From contig NTMA01000037.1 of the NCBI GenBank assembly GCA_002917075.1, positions 1 to 64,000 of the forward strand: a DNA stretch of 64,000 nt. The letters are read 5' to 3'. Source of the DNA: Hawksworthiomyces lignivorus. Taxonomy: Eukaryota > Ascomycota > Sordariomycetes > Ophiostomatales > Ophiostomataceae. The position numbers and the translations under genes are program-made. Below, in pieces: positions 23,726 through 35,660 of this stretch. The first letter of the stretch is position 1, and the number at the start of each line of letters is the position of its first letter. The notes below the pieces were generated by a model. It saw nothing but the letters and a program-made list of their open reading frames with translations, was not told the origin of the DNA and did no database searches.

Positions 23726-25256
23726 ACCATCCGCGTTGTCTCGCACCTCTCATAGGAGAGACAGCGAATTCGGGGCCCTTCCACTCTTCAAAACATGGCA
23801 CAGTTTTTCCATCATTTTGAGTCCTCAGCGACGTATCTCATCAACTCCAGCAAAAAAGAGCATAACTAGCGAACGGCGTCTTGCGGTCTGATACCATGGT
23901 TTCTTTTTATTCTTGGGCATTGGATCAAAATTTCTTCTCATATTTCAACCTCCATTGTATTGCAGCCGCGGCATTTTGTCTTCACTATTGAGGGGCGTGT
24001 TTGGATGGCCCATCGGCTTCATTTCCTATTTTCCGTCTTTTATATTCCTACAATCGACTTCAGCTCGACCTTGACCTACCTTCTATGATTTCGCACCATC
24101 ATGCATCACGCCCCTTCTCTGCTCTTTAAAATCTCCAAAGGCAGTGTACCATCGAACATGGCAAGGGCGTGACAACATGACAACATTAGCGACTCTGCGA
24201 CGAACTCCTATCCACCTACTCTGCCCACCGTCAGATTATAGTCTGTCCTTGGGCGGCTAACATATAATCATGATTCCTAATTCATTTTTGTGTTTTTCCC
24301 ATTTGTTTCTTTTTGTTTGCTTTATACTTCCCTCATTGCGGCAACCCCATTTGCTCTTCATGTTTCTTTTGTTTGTGTCCCTTCACTTTTTTGTTTCCAG
24401 AGCATGGCCCGAGGCGTGTTTTTATGGAATAATGCAATATTTTCGACAATGATTCACGAAGAATTGTTTCCGTTTCTGTCCATTGTTCTCGCTTTGTTTG
24501 GTAGCTTCTTCGGCTAAGGCGCAAAAGTCAAGCCAGCAGAAATTGGTCAACAAGCAATCGAAAGATTCGCGAATATGACCCCTGAGGCAACGCGAGACCA
24601 TCAATTTGCGGAAGCATTACGGACTTGCATTTCATTGAATGATTGTTTGAACTTCCGGGGGAATAATCGCCAAATTCTTTGGACAGCTTGAGTTCAGGAG
24701 GATGGCGTGGTGTCTGTCGATTGGGGAAATCAATGGGAAGGCAAGCAGCAGCCTTGAGCTTCAGGTTGGACTTGGAAATAGGCCATCGAGAACATTGTTG
24801 TTTTGTTGTCTTCCAAGAATCCTGTCAGAATGAATGGAGAAGAGAGATGGTCTGATGGCAATGACGATTGCCTCGAAAAGCCGAAGAGAAGCAGAGATGG
24901 ATGGAAGCTAGGGATTTTGGTGAACACCTTACGTGCATCGTTAGAAAGAATATTGATATCCGCAAAGAGAAATAAAAGCAAAGCACTTTCAGTGCTAATT
25001 TCATTCAAGACGTTTCGATTTTCCCGAGCAAATGTGACACTGCCTGTCTGCCCGGTGGACTTTAATTTACTGTACACAGAGACCAGAACGTGAAAAACAG
25101 AATGCTAGGTTTATTGTGCCCGTTGACCCAGACGCAGAAGGAAATGAACTATATAATTCAAAAAGGAAAAGAGGGCCCCGTCTCTATAGAGGTATTCTTT
25201 TTACACAAAACTCAAACCTTCTCGCCTCGCCTTTTTGTTTCCCCCCTCACATCGCC
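23726..25256. other. Convergent spacer between samB and EBP2
   Basis: It holds the 3' ends of samB (+) and EBP2 (-). It is AT-rich with only short random frames, and no repeat or RNA gene is visible. Confidence 0.6.
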
Positions 25257-26799
25257 TCACTGCCGGCCTGCTGCCGCTTTCCGCCGTGCCTTGCCCGGCC
25301 GTGGAGCCTTGAAGCTGGCGCCCCCGGGCCGCCCGCCGCTCTTCATCCGCTTCGCGTTGAACCCGCTCAGGTCGCCCGACGACATCGCGTCGCCGGACTT
25401 GCTGTGCTTCTTCTTGCCGCCGAAGCCGTACTTCTCGTTCTTCTTCTGGCGCTTGGCGTTGGGCTGGTGCGCCGCGCCGTTCCGGCCCGGCCCAGCCTTG
25501 CGCTTGTTGCCGGCACCGCCGCCGGCGAGCTCGTGGTCGACGGCCACGTCAAAGAGATCCGCCTCGTGGGTGTTTGTGGCTCCAGATTCTTGGCGTTCTA
25601 GAAGGAAGAGTTGAATCGTTAGCATAAAAACAGGAAAACCATTGGAGAGGGAAAGAGGAGAGAGGGCTGGCATACTCCGCTTGAGCGTCTTGATCTTCTC
25701 GAGCGTCTCCTTCTTCTGCTTGGCGCGCTCCTGCAGCTTGGCGACCTGGACCTGCTTGCCAAACTTCTTGAGGTCGCGCTGCTTGCGGGCCTCGGCGGCG
25801 GCCTTCTGGGCGGTGGCGGCGGCCACCAGGCGCGCGCGCACCTGCTCCATGTGGCCGTCGTCCTTGACCATCTCGGCAAAGTAGTCGGCGGGCCGCGAGA
25901 ACGGCACGCCCTCCTGCCGCAGCCGCTTGCGCGCGACCACGGCGGCGTCCCGGCTCTGCTTGTACAGCTGCAGCTCGCGGGCCACGTCGTCCTGCACGTC
26001 CGGGATGGAGTCCGCCGTGGGCGCGTCGCTGGTGACGCTCTGGTGCAGCGCAAAGGGCACCGCCGCCTGCGCCTTCTTACTATCCGCGCTGCCAAAGGCG
26101 CGGATCCGGTGCAGCGCCGCCGTCAGCGCCGCCGTGTTGTTGATCGTCGGCCGGTGGCGCACGCGGCCCGCCAGCCCTGCGCGGGCCTCCTCGTCGAGGT
26201 CGGACCAAGCGAGCTCCTCGTCCTCCTCCTCTTCTTCTTCTTCTTCCTCGTCCTCTTCTTCGTCTTCTTCACCATCGCCGTTTGTTATCGCCTCTGTCTT
26301 TTTGGACTTCTTTGTTTTCGTGGCCGCTGCCGCTGCTGATTTCTTGGGTCGCTCTATCTTGGCTTCCATTTCTACCTCAGAATCCGAGTCATCGCTGTCA
26401 TCCATTGTCGCAAGGAAGTCAGCCTGCAGAGAGGGAAGGAGAGAAAAGATTAGCAGGGAATAATGCAGGAAGAGACACCCGCCAGGGCACACAGATAGGA
26501 CCTACCCCCAGTTCCTCGTCGTCCTCATCCTCGTCCTCGTCTTCGTCCTCGGAAGCCTCGTCGTCAATCAGGCCATTGCGTTCCTCGTCTTCCTCTTCCT
26601 CATCATCTTCGTCGATATCCTCAAATTCGTCGTCATCCTCCTCTTCGTCGTCGTCATCTTCGGTGCGAATCAGTCCCTTGCTGGACGTCTTCTTGGCCTT
26701 GTCTTTTAGCGCCTGCTTATGCTTCTTCTTGTCCTTGAGTTTCTTGAAATCAGTGCCCTTCTGGGCGGCCAATGCGACCTTGAGAGCGCTCCTTGCCAT
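25257..26799 (-). CDS. ebp2: EBP2, rRNA processing protein of 60S assembly
   Basis: Ebp2 is a nucleolar factor needed for 27S pre-rRNA processing. Exons 26799-26506, 26423-25676 and 25597-25257 give about 460 aa; the introns are 82 and 78 nt. The start is the Met of MARSALKVALAAQKG, the conserved Ebp2 opening, and a Met further upstream is ignored. A long Asp/Glu tract fills about residues 38-150. The conserved core follows: WSDLDEEARAGLAGRVR, LHRIRAF, an LQLYKQSRDA block and a basic coiled segment ending in KIKTLKRK at the second splice join. The C-terminal tail is rich in Lys, Arg and Gly (KKKHSKSGDAMSSGDLSG). It is the third ribosome-assembly gene in the window. Confidence 0.93.
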
Positions 26800-27004
26800 T
26801 GTGCAGCTCAGCGGGACCAAAGAAGACGATACAAACACAAAAAGGGCTTGGTTTGCATGAGCAACATGCCTCTGGGACAAAGCACTGGCATCTTTTTCTT
26901 TATCGCCTACTTTTTTTTCTACTAGTACAATTTTCTTTTTTTCTGCCGGCCTTGTTCCCAGTGGGACCAGCCTTTCCTCTCACCGCTTTTCATGCTCAGT
27001 GAAT

Positions 27005-27022
27005 CACGTGTCGTTTCACGTG
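27005..27022. promoter_or_regulatory. Paired CACGTG boxes upstream of EBP2
   Basis: Two CACGTG hexamers at 27005-27010 and 27017-27022 are separated by 6 bp, about 210 bp upstream of the EBP2 start. CACGTG is the classic bHLH site (Cbf1-type in fungi). Function here is inferred. Confidence 0.5.
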
Positions 27023-29788
27023 TATAATCCATATTGGGTCCGGCTTCTATTAGCGAAATGGATATCGTCGGCGTCAACGGGCGGTCTACCGCGATGGATC
27101 CAGCCCACCGTCCAAGTCGCCATGACCCTCTGCTAATCTTTCCTAGTATTACTCGTCCTGGCGTCCTGCGCATACCGTACCCTTCCACTATATACTTGTA
27201 CGGAAGACTAGCTTCGGCCCCGCCACACCGATGATTCAGTGCGCATAAGAGCTGCATTGAAAGGAATGGAAGCAAATATGTAGTGAAGACATATCGGGGC
27301 AAATGAAATAAACAAACGGTGGGAAAATAATACATCCGACGAACTATCTGTACAAACCATTGTCAGTCATTTTTGGTATACGTGAACTTGTTTGTCCCAA
27401 GTTCTGTCTCACCCTTCTTCCTCGCTCTCTGCTGTATTAACATCGCACACCGCTGAGGCTTTCGTGTGGCTTTCTTTCTCCCAGCTGATCTTACCTCACA
27501 TGGTCTCTGATCAACACGCCCCTGTTACTTTAAATTCTGAGAATTGCCTTGTGACTTGCTCTTCTTGGCTAAACTTACACTCTTGGTTGGCTATAAAATT
27601 TCTCCAACTCTTGAGTTTTTTTTGGGGGGGGAGTTGCTATAGATTCTAGCTTCTTGTGTTGATCTCATTTTGCCCTTTGGATAATTCAGGCTCGGTTTTT
27701 AAATTCCGGACAGCGAGCGTCACATCAATTCGGCGGTACCTGCCTCGTTCACGTATGGTTGTATTCCAGGCAGAGTGATCGTCAAGAACCTCTTAAGCCT
27801 ATACACTTTCGTCCAGTCCTCCCTCATGCCATACACACCGTCTCCGCAGGTTTCCATTTCTAGACCCGCCGTATGCTATTACCTTAGGGGGCGTGCAAAC
27901 TATGTTCTTCTCTCTAGAGCACTTCTAACTACGATAATGTCTTTTTCTGACATATCTTGGTGTTATGCAAGCGAACAAACTCAGAGCCGACTTCTGTCAT
28001 TTCGTTTAAACATAGTAGCTACTTCACTTTCCTCATTCAAGACCGGGCGGAGAAAGAGTCCGAGAGCTCAGAGGGGGAGGTCGGAAGAGAAGACGGGACT
28101 TTTGTTTTAGTGGCATGAGTTCATGCTGGGGCAAAACAAAAAAAAAGAAAAAGAAAACAGAAATAAAGAAGACTAGGCGAAATGCAAGGTATCGCCTGGA
28201 GATGTTGATATCTGATCAAGTCTGGTAGAAGTCAAGGTTCGTGACGTAAAGGGATGCTAAGATGGGCAAAAAAAAGTAGCAATATTTCTCCAAATGGTCC
28301 CGGCGATTTGGATTCAGTGGAGGAGCGGGGAAGAGAACTGAGAAGAAAGAAAGTGAGGCAACAAGAACGAAATGAGGAAAGAAAAGGCGAGACAAGTGAA
28401 GTTTGTCATGATGGATGGATGTGGTGATCGTGTATATCGCCCATCGCCCAGTCTGGTCCAGTCATAGCAACTCCAATCGTTTGGAGCAGAGCTAGGGCTT
28501 CTGGAGGAACCGAACAAAAGCGAGCTAAGATTGGCAAAGAATGGAAAAGCAATCGTATGAAAACTCTGTGCTTCAGGTCTGGTCCCTTGGCACTCTTGTC
28601 CTTTCGACTCATAAGTCCCTGGCCGTTTTCCCTTCATTTTGCTAGTTTCTCGGTGTTGTCGCCCTGCCCTGTCCTGCCCTGCCTTGTGGATCGGCCGTTT
28701 CGTTGGGTGGGAGCTTTCCCCGCACGGACTCGTAGTGTGATATTGGGGAACCCCCTTGGCGACTATCACCAACAGCTGTTTCTCTTATTACACCGTCTGT
28801 CATGGTTATTGTTTTCCGGAGCCCGGCATTAAAGCATCTTGCCGCAATGAAATGAAAACAAGAACGTGGGAAATACAGTGAGACATTGCAGTCAGCTGCA
28901 GCCCTTACACTCTGTAGGGAAGGTTAGTCGAAGAAACTCTCGCCGCAACACAAATTTTAAGCTTATTATATACGCAGATATTCTAGTTCATGCACTGCGA
29001 AGACATCGTCGGACTCTTGAGAATCAAATCCAGAATGGTAAGCCGATTCATCAGCAGAGGATCCGTATTCTAGACACCAACTTGCTTATGTTAAACTGAA
29101 ATAATGAGGTGCTCTCTAGCTTGAATGAGATGGGCAACAAAGAAACTTCAAAATGGTTGCAAGCATGGGAGCCTGGAGTCCAATTTGCCATAGCATGCAT
29201 CTAGCCTTGGCAAGACGTTGAGACAAAGGAGCGGCAATTGTGGCGTAACGGACCCAAACATATAGGTTTACAAAAAGTCATGGGCACGCGTAGCGTCTGA
29301 GTAGCGTCAGGCTTGGATACAAGTCTAATAAGCCTCCGTAGTTAGCGGACGATTTGCCTCCATATTTTACGGCTGTTCTTCTTCCCGCTGGTCTATCGTA
29401 AGGTCCGTCAGCACTTTTTTTTTTTTGCTATAGCAGCCGTAATCGCAGCAACCCGGGAAACGGAATCCAAATTCTAAGTGCAAATCAAAATAGTTTGATA
29501 CTTTCTAGCTTGTCTTGCAGGACATATTCTTTTTCCTCTTTTGCATGTTCAACGTTGTTCTGTGTAAGTGGGTACCTAGGTCCTATCTCGGGCCAAAAGT
29601 ATCAATGGGATCGATGGGGAAGCACTGCGCTCGTGCTGCGTATGTTATGGGATGAACCACATAAACCAACCCTTGCTACCCTGTTGGAGCTGCTTGGCCC
29701 AATACAAAATAAATAAAATAAAATAAAAAAGAGCTCATTCCTGATCGTAGTAGCATGCAATTGGAAAACTGAGGTGTGAGCGTAGAAA

Positions 29789-29801
29789 GGGGGGGGGGGG
29801 G
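29789..29801. repeat. G13 homopolymer
   Basis: Thirteen consecutive G residues lie in the presumed promoter of the MFS gene. Confidence 0.9.
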
Positions 29802-30038
29802 TTAGTCGGCGATCAAGGTCCATAACTTATACAACATTACTTTAAACCCCCAGGACCCCAGCATTGAGCTTTCTGAGCTTCTTTTTTTCTGTCTCTTTCT
29901 GTTTAGCTCTTGTTCCTCTTCTATTTTTCTCCTCTACGCCTCGTGTCTTTTGTCTGTTTGACTCGTGACAGCAAGGATTCCATCAAGTACTCCACAGCTT
30001 ATACGCTGCACAAACAAGACATTCGACTTCTCACCATA

Positions 30039-32129
30039 ATGGCAGATACCGCCACGAATGGTGCTGCCCCGGCCGAGACCAAAGAGGTCTTGCCGCAGGC
30101 AACTGCTGAGCACCACACCGAGCACAGCTCGACAAACGAGATTGAACTCGCCAATGCTGACCTAGAGAAGGCTGCCGTAGAACGCAGCGAAGGTGCGGCC
30201 GGTGCCAAGAAGGCCTCGTACATACCCCAGAACGACGAAGACTACGATGTGACGTTCAAGACGTGGATCGTGGTGTTCATCCTGTCAGCCAGCTACGGTA
30301 TCTCCTTCTGGATCGTGCCCGCTCTGAACGCCTGCGCTGCGAACGTGGCCGTGCTTCTCGGTGACGCGAGCGCTGCGGCATGGTATATCTCCATCTACCT
30401 GGTGACCATTACCATTGCGTTTATGATTTGCGGTGGTGAGTTCTTCCGTTGCACTTATCTTTGTATAATAAAAAAAAAGCAGCGAGCTTTTTTCTGACGT
30501 TCCCGGCAGCCAACAGTGATTTGTTTGGTCGGCGATGGTTCATCACGGGTGGCAACGCGCTGCTCTTTGTCGGGTTCATCGTGGGCGGCAGCGCCAAGAA
30601 CAACACGGCGCTGCTGGCGGCGATGGGCCTGATCGGCTTCGGCGCGGGCAACGCGCAGCTGGCGGCGTTTGCTCTGCCGGAGCTGCTGCCGAACAAGTGG
30701 CGCCACATTGCCATCGTCATCGCCGACTACTTTGTGCTCTTCTCGGCCGTCGTGGGCCCCGTGGCCGGCCGCTTCGCCGTGGCCGTCAGCACGTCGGCGT
30801 GGCGCTGGCTGTTCTACGGCCCCGCCATCGCGGTGGCCTTTTCGTTTGCCGGCCTGTACATGTATTACTACCCGCCGGCGCACCCGCGTGGCCTGCCGTT
30901 CCGCCAGGCGCTGCGCGAGCTCGACTACGGCGGCGCCGTGCTGTTTGTGATCGCGGCGACGCTGACGCTGACGGGCATCGTGTACACCATCACGCTGCCG
31001 TCGAACGACCCCAAGGTCATCGGTACGCTGGTGTCGGGCCTGGGCGCGCTCGTCGTCTTCGGCCTGTACGAGACGTTTGTGCCGCTCAAGCAGCCGCTGA
31101 CGCCGCCACGCGTCTTCACAAAGGGCCGGGGGCGCGACCTGTCGGCGCCCTTCATCGCCGCCTTCGTCGTCACCATGTTCTACTACGCCATCAACATCAT
31201 CTACCCCACCATGATCAACATCTTCTTCACCGACGCCAACACCAGCTTCCGCTACCAGATCGTGCTCACCCTGCCCTCCAACCTGGGCCTCTGCTTCGGC
31301 GCCTTCTTGCTGTCCGTCTTTGGCACCCGCATCGGCCACTGGCGCTGGACCCTGACCGCCTCCGTCTTCGTCATGGTCTTCTTCGGCGCCCTCATGGGCC
31401 TCGTCACCCCCGACCGCAAGGGCCTCGCCATCGCCCTCGTCTTCATCGAGCAGATCGGCTTCGGCTGGGCCCAGTACCTCTCCATCGCCTTTGTCCAGTT
31501 CGGCACCGACCAGGTCGAGCTCGGCATCGCCGGCGGTCTCGCGTGCGTTTTTTTTCTCCCCCCCCTCCCCCCCCTCTCGCTTTCTCTTTTCTTCTCCCCC
31601 AGTTCCCTCTTCTAGGGGATTTGCTAACTTCTCTTGTGTTCCAACAGCGGCGTCTCGCGCTTCGCCGGCGGCGCCATCGCCATCTCCGTCTTCTCCACCA
31701 TCCTCTCCAACGTGACGACCCGCAACATGAAGGAGCTCGTGCCCGCGGCGGCCACCGCGGCCGGCCTGCCCGAGTCGTCCGTGGCCGCGCTGCTCGCCGC
31801 GCTGCCCCTCGGCGCCACCTACCTCGAGAAGGTGCCCGGTATCACCGACTCCATCATCGCCGCGGCCGGCAAGGCCTACCAGCAGGCCTACGTCGTGGGC
31901 GTGCGCACCACGGCGCTGTCGTCGCTCTCGTTTGGCATCGTGGCCATCATTGGTGAGCTGCAAATTCCTCCTCCTCCTCTCGCTTGGTTGGCCATTTTCT
32001 TCTGAGTTTCCTCTCTAACTAATTCCAACAGCCTGCATCTGCTGCAATGACATCGACGACAAGATGAACAACAAGATCGAGATTTACCTGGAGAATGACG
32101 TGAACGCCGAGAAGAACAAGTTCCATTAA
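30039..32129 (+). CDS. TRI12-like MFS efflux transporter
   Basis: A major facilitator of the fungal TRI12/siderophore-drug exporter type, expected in the plasma membrane as a proton-driven exporter; the substrate cannot be read from sequence. Exons 30039-30435, 30510-31542, 31648-31952 and 32032-32129 give about 610 aa; donors are GTGAGT, GTGCGT and GTGAGC. A hydrophilic 65-residue head precedes the first helix (TWIVVFILSASYGISFW). Across the first splice join lies ANSDLFGRRW, the motif-A loop of MFS proteins. The later helices are clear, including LAAMGLIGFGAGNAQLAAF and the GFGWAQYLSIAF region, giving 12-14 in all. The C-terminus is short and polar with CICCND. The frame is intact. Neighbours give no full biosynthetic cluster. 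Confidence 0.9.
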
Positions 32130-33740
32130 ATGGGAAAATAAAGCGAGGAGAGGACTGCGGTCTGCTATTGCAAGCATTCGGGCAGGACAAAGGCCCGTCC
32201 TTAATCCCTGTGCAACTTTTGATTTGATCTGATCCGCGCGGCAGTTTTCAAGGCCTATTGTCTGGTCTATTAATTTGGTTCTTTGTTTATCCCATACCCC
32301 TGGTTCCTCTTTTGTTGAAAATTGCTGTTCCCATTGTTGGTCGTGATGGAAGATTCCCCTACTAGTTGGTGCTCCTTTTTTTCTTTCTTTACTCTCATCT
32401 CGCACGAAATTTCCGTGCATGACGGATTTTGATGAACCCTTTTCGATACCATAATAAAACAATAATTCTATAAAATATACCATATACAGTCAGAATCTTG
32501 TGCTATGGCTCGCATGTTGAGTCCAAAACCAACAGCTATACCTCTTCAAAATCCTCTCTCCAGGAGATACCTTGCTCCAGAGATGTCTTGCAGGCAACCG
32601 ATCTCCGGCTCCAACTTCGTGCAAAGCGACGGAAATCTGTGGAGAGCTGCTTTTTCTTTTCCGGGTCCATAAAACAGCTAGTTTTAGCACACCATCATTG
32701 GTGGCTAGCAAAGCGACGGCCTGGTGCGTATTACGCTACTGGCTGCATTTTCTCTTCCTGTGATGTCCTTTTTCTGGGGAACCTCCAATTTTCTCCGTAC
32801 TTGGCGTCGTGCAGTTCTCCATATCTAGGGGCGCTTCTGCAAATTTCTAAGTCCCTTGTCTTGGTCCCAGCTTCAGACAATCGTCTGCCAGTCATTTTCC
32901 ACTCATGGTTATCAGGATAAGAAGATGCAAGAGCCAGAGGATACATATAACCAGAGGAATGAAGCTCCTTTGCACATCCATCCCCTTACCTTTTTTTATT
33001 TGCTCTCTTTGTATCTCATATCTCTCTAACACCGAAAGCTGGCTGCCGTGCCTCCCGTTCAACACTTCCCCTCGGATAAGCCGAACCGAAGCCCAAATGC
33101 CACCAACGGTGGTAAACCCCCCCCCCCGGTGTTGTCCCAAACTCTCCTCATGTTCTCCACCACCATTTCTTCCTGTGACCATTGTCTGGATAGCTTCTTT
33201 GCCAAGCACAACTTTGCTACCACGATGAAGCAACGCATTCGGGACTTGTGCGACTGTTCTTCAAGTTTTAGTATCACTTTTCTATCGCTCTTGCCAAGAA
33301 GCTCTCCCTCTTTTGCTCCAACTAACACCCTCCTTACACTTCTCCGCCCCCTCTATTTACCCCATATTCGCTAAAAAAAGTGCGCTAAGCAATGTGCTTG
33401 AACTCAAAGAAAATCGAGCATGCAGCACACAAGAGAGGACAAAGCATATCCCCTCACTCTTGATGTGAAGATAGTGTCTCTCTTTGGCAGAGGTTGCCAT
33501 AGAAGAAAATCAGACTTTATATAAGGCTTTCTGTCCCTTTCTCGTAAGATTGCGATGTCTCTCGTACATTGATGTTTACTCTCACACCCATATTCTGTGA
33601 ACACCTTTCTTATGAGCTTGCCGTAATCCTGAATCGCAGCCATCTGCGTGCATAACAGCCTCACTCTCTGCTTTTTAGATCAATTGTTCTGCATCAATTC
33701 TGCAAACGGTCTCAATTTCAAAACATAAAAACCCGCAGCC
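32130..33740. other. Spacer between MFS and ABM genes
   Basis: Both neighbours run on the plus strand. It holds the MFS 3' UTR and the promoter of the gene at 33741. A run of 11 C lies at 33117-33127. The plus frame at 32498-32920 (140 codons) has no recognised feature and is not called. Confidence 0.55.
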
Positions 33741-34528
33741 ATGGGTATCCCAACAGTAGATGACAAGCTCTACCTGTTTGCCTTTGTGAACTTCATTCCG
33801 GGCACATATGGAGCAGTATGTCTCCTCCTGTTTTAGTTTTCGCTCTTTTATACAGCTCGTAGGCATTATTGTGCTCGCATTTTACTGACACACTACCTAT
33901 TCCGTAGTGGCAAGCCGCCTATGACGAGCTCGCCAAGTACGTCTGGGCCAAGGAGCCCACGACGGAGACGTACTACTTTGGCATTCCCTTTGACTACGCC
34001 GACGACATCCCCAACACCACGCTGATGTTCGCCTTTGAGGTCTACGACAAGAAGGACAGCCTGTACAAGGTGCACTTCACCTCGGAGCCCATGCAGAAGG
34101 GCTTCATCCCCAACGCCCTGCCCAACATGACCACCGGCTTCGACCTGCAGCACTACAGCCGCGTCGGCGGCTTCTTCGACCTGCCCGGTGACGCCCGGCC
34201 CTGCGGCCTCATGTATGACACCAAGATCCTCTGCAAGTCCGCCGCGGCCCGCGACCGCGTGCTGGCGCGCCTGGCCCAGCTCAGCAAGGACGTCGAGGCG
34301 TCGGCCCCCGCCAAGGACGGCGGCATCCTGACCTGGATGGGCTTCGCCTGCCAAGACGACGACAAGGACGCGCGCATCCTGGCGCGGTTCCGCGACAAGG
34401 CCGCGCTCGACGCATACAATAGGCTGCCCGAGGTGCTCGCCTTCTGGGCGGCCGGCAAGGAGGACGACGTCGACAAGATGGAGCAGCGCGGCTACGTCGA
34501 GAACGGCAAAGGCTGGCTGCACCGCTAA
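33741..34528 (+). CDS. Duplicated ABM-fold (dimeric alpha/beta barrel) protein
   Basis: Exons 33741-33815 and 33908-34528 (92-nt intron, GTATGT donor) give 231 aa. The Kozak context GCAGCCATGG is strong. Two similar halves are visible: the first has a beta strand LYLFAFVNF, a helix and FAFEVYD; the second (about 140-215) has CGLMYDTKILCKS, a helix, GILTWMGFA and the end YNRLPEVLAFW. Each resembles an ABM (antibiotic biosynthesis monooxygenase) ferredoxin-like unit, so the chain may fold as an intramolecular barrel. Such proteins act as cofactor-free oxygenases or as binding proteins. No catalytic residue can be assigned and the family call is moderate. It is GC-rich, intact, and downstream of the MFS gene in the same direction. 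Confidence 0.7.
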
Positions 34529-35579
34529 AAGCGGAGGCGGACAGATGGGATGAGAGAGAGAGAGAGCGAGATTTTGCGTGTATGCATGCGTACATACCTG
34601 AATAAAGGTCGCAAGGAAGCAGCCTTCTAATAGCAGCCTTTGTCCGGCAGCTGGCTAGAGAGAATTTCGAGTTCAAGTTAAAAATCCTGTGTAATCTTGC
34701 TAAGTCCTGCAACTCGATGCATAACGTGATACGAGATAGCCGTGACATCCTCTCGTTATGTTAACGTTGCGGCGCTTGCAGCTCATATATATTTTTGCGT
34801 AGTCGGTTGATATCAAGTTGTCTTACAGGCATATGCATCTCGCTTTAGAGACAGGTGTAAAGATGAGTCTCGTTTGCTTGTATTCTTTCTAACGATAGAA
34901 CAACCCACATAGGAGGACCCAAAACTGACCATCTCACCCCATCAACATCCACCGTTCATCCTCTCACCCGGCCAAGACGACATCAACTAAGTCATAACTC
35001 AAACACAAAATAGGATAGGTAGAAATAAAGAGAGGAAATAGCTCGCTATCATAATGATTGTGGGCCAAGAATAATACATACATAAAAACGAATACTGAGC
35101 CTGTCATCCCTTCACCCTCCTTGTTTCAGCTTACGCCATCGATGTATGCTGATTGTATGGTGCATTTCTACAAGAGCAGAATTGAAAAAGTCCTCTTTAA
35201 GAGAAAGAAAGCAGCTTGTACTTGGAAGGGAAGGGGAAGAAAGAACCGGCTAGAAGAAGAATCGTTGAAAGCGCTCTACCATGCTGAAACAGAATAGAGC
35301 TGCTCGGAGAAGTTGTCATTCATTCGTCTTTTTGAAATAAAAGAAATAAATAGAGAAAAGTCGATGGGCTAAATCGTTTGAAGAGCTTGTGTAGCCATGA
35401 GTGAGTGAAAAGGAACATATGAGTTTGTTGTTGAGTAAGCTATCCCTCATATGAGAGAGGAAAAGAAAAAGTGAAGATAAGAAGACAAGCACAGGCCGTC
35501 GTCAACCCTCGAAGCTTTTGATCTTTCTTTTCTACACTCAACCCTAGCAAGTTCGCCCCCCTGTCTGGAAATGGCGAAC
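34529..35579. other. Spacer between the ABM gene and the CaaX mini-gene
   Basis: The 3' flanks of the ABM gene (+) and the CaaX mini-gene (-) meet here. It is AT-rich and no coding frame can be supported. Confidence 0.55.
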
Positions 35580-35660
35580 TTACATAATGAGGCAGGTGTC
35601 ACCAGAGACGAAGTTGTTCTGATCCGCAGTGGTGGACTGGGTTGAAGTCTGGGAGTCCAT
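35580..35660 (-). CDS. Candidate a-factor-type lipopeptide pheromone precursor (26 aa, CaaX)
   Basis: A 26-codon frame starts at 35660 and ends with TAA at 35582-35580. It begins MDSQTSTQSTT, is rich in Ser/Thr/Gln/Asn, and ends SGDTCLIM. CLIM is a canonical CaaX box: Cys, two aliphatics, and Met, which favours farnesylation. Ascomycete a-type mating pheromone precursors have this form: 20-40 residues, polar leader, C-terminal CaaX, later farnesylated, trimmed, carboxymethylated and exported by a Ste6-type transporter. The start context is CCAAAATGG, the presumed leader is CA-rich, and a TATAAATA lies 130 bp upstream. A perfect donor GTAAGT overlaps the stop codon, so a downstream or alternative exon is possible. 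What is seen: frame, CaaX, promoter signals. The pheromone role is inference. Confidence 0.6.
   Translation of the reverse strand: MDSQTSTQSTTADQNNFVSGDTCLIM

Larger units (their letters stand above)
26800..30038. other. 3.2-kb spacer upstream of EBP2 and the MFS gene
   Basis: EBP2 and the MFS gene diverge, so both promoters lie here. Two CACGTG boxes sit about 210 bp upstream of EBP2. A run of 13 G lies at 29789-29801, about 240 bp before the MFS start. Frames here are short and unrecognised. Confidence 0.55.

Noticed and set aside
30455..31963. 502-codon minus-strand frame
   Set aside because: Antisense to the MFS exons; a GC-rich shadow rich in Gly, Glu, Arg, His with no family features.
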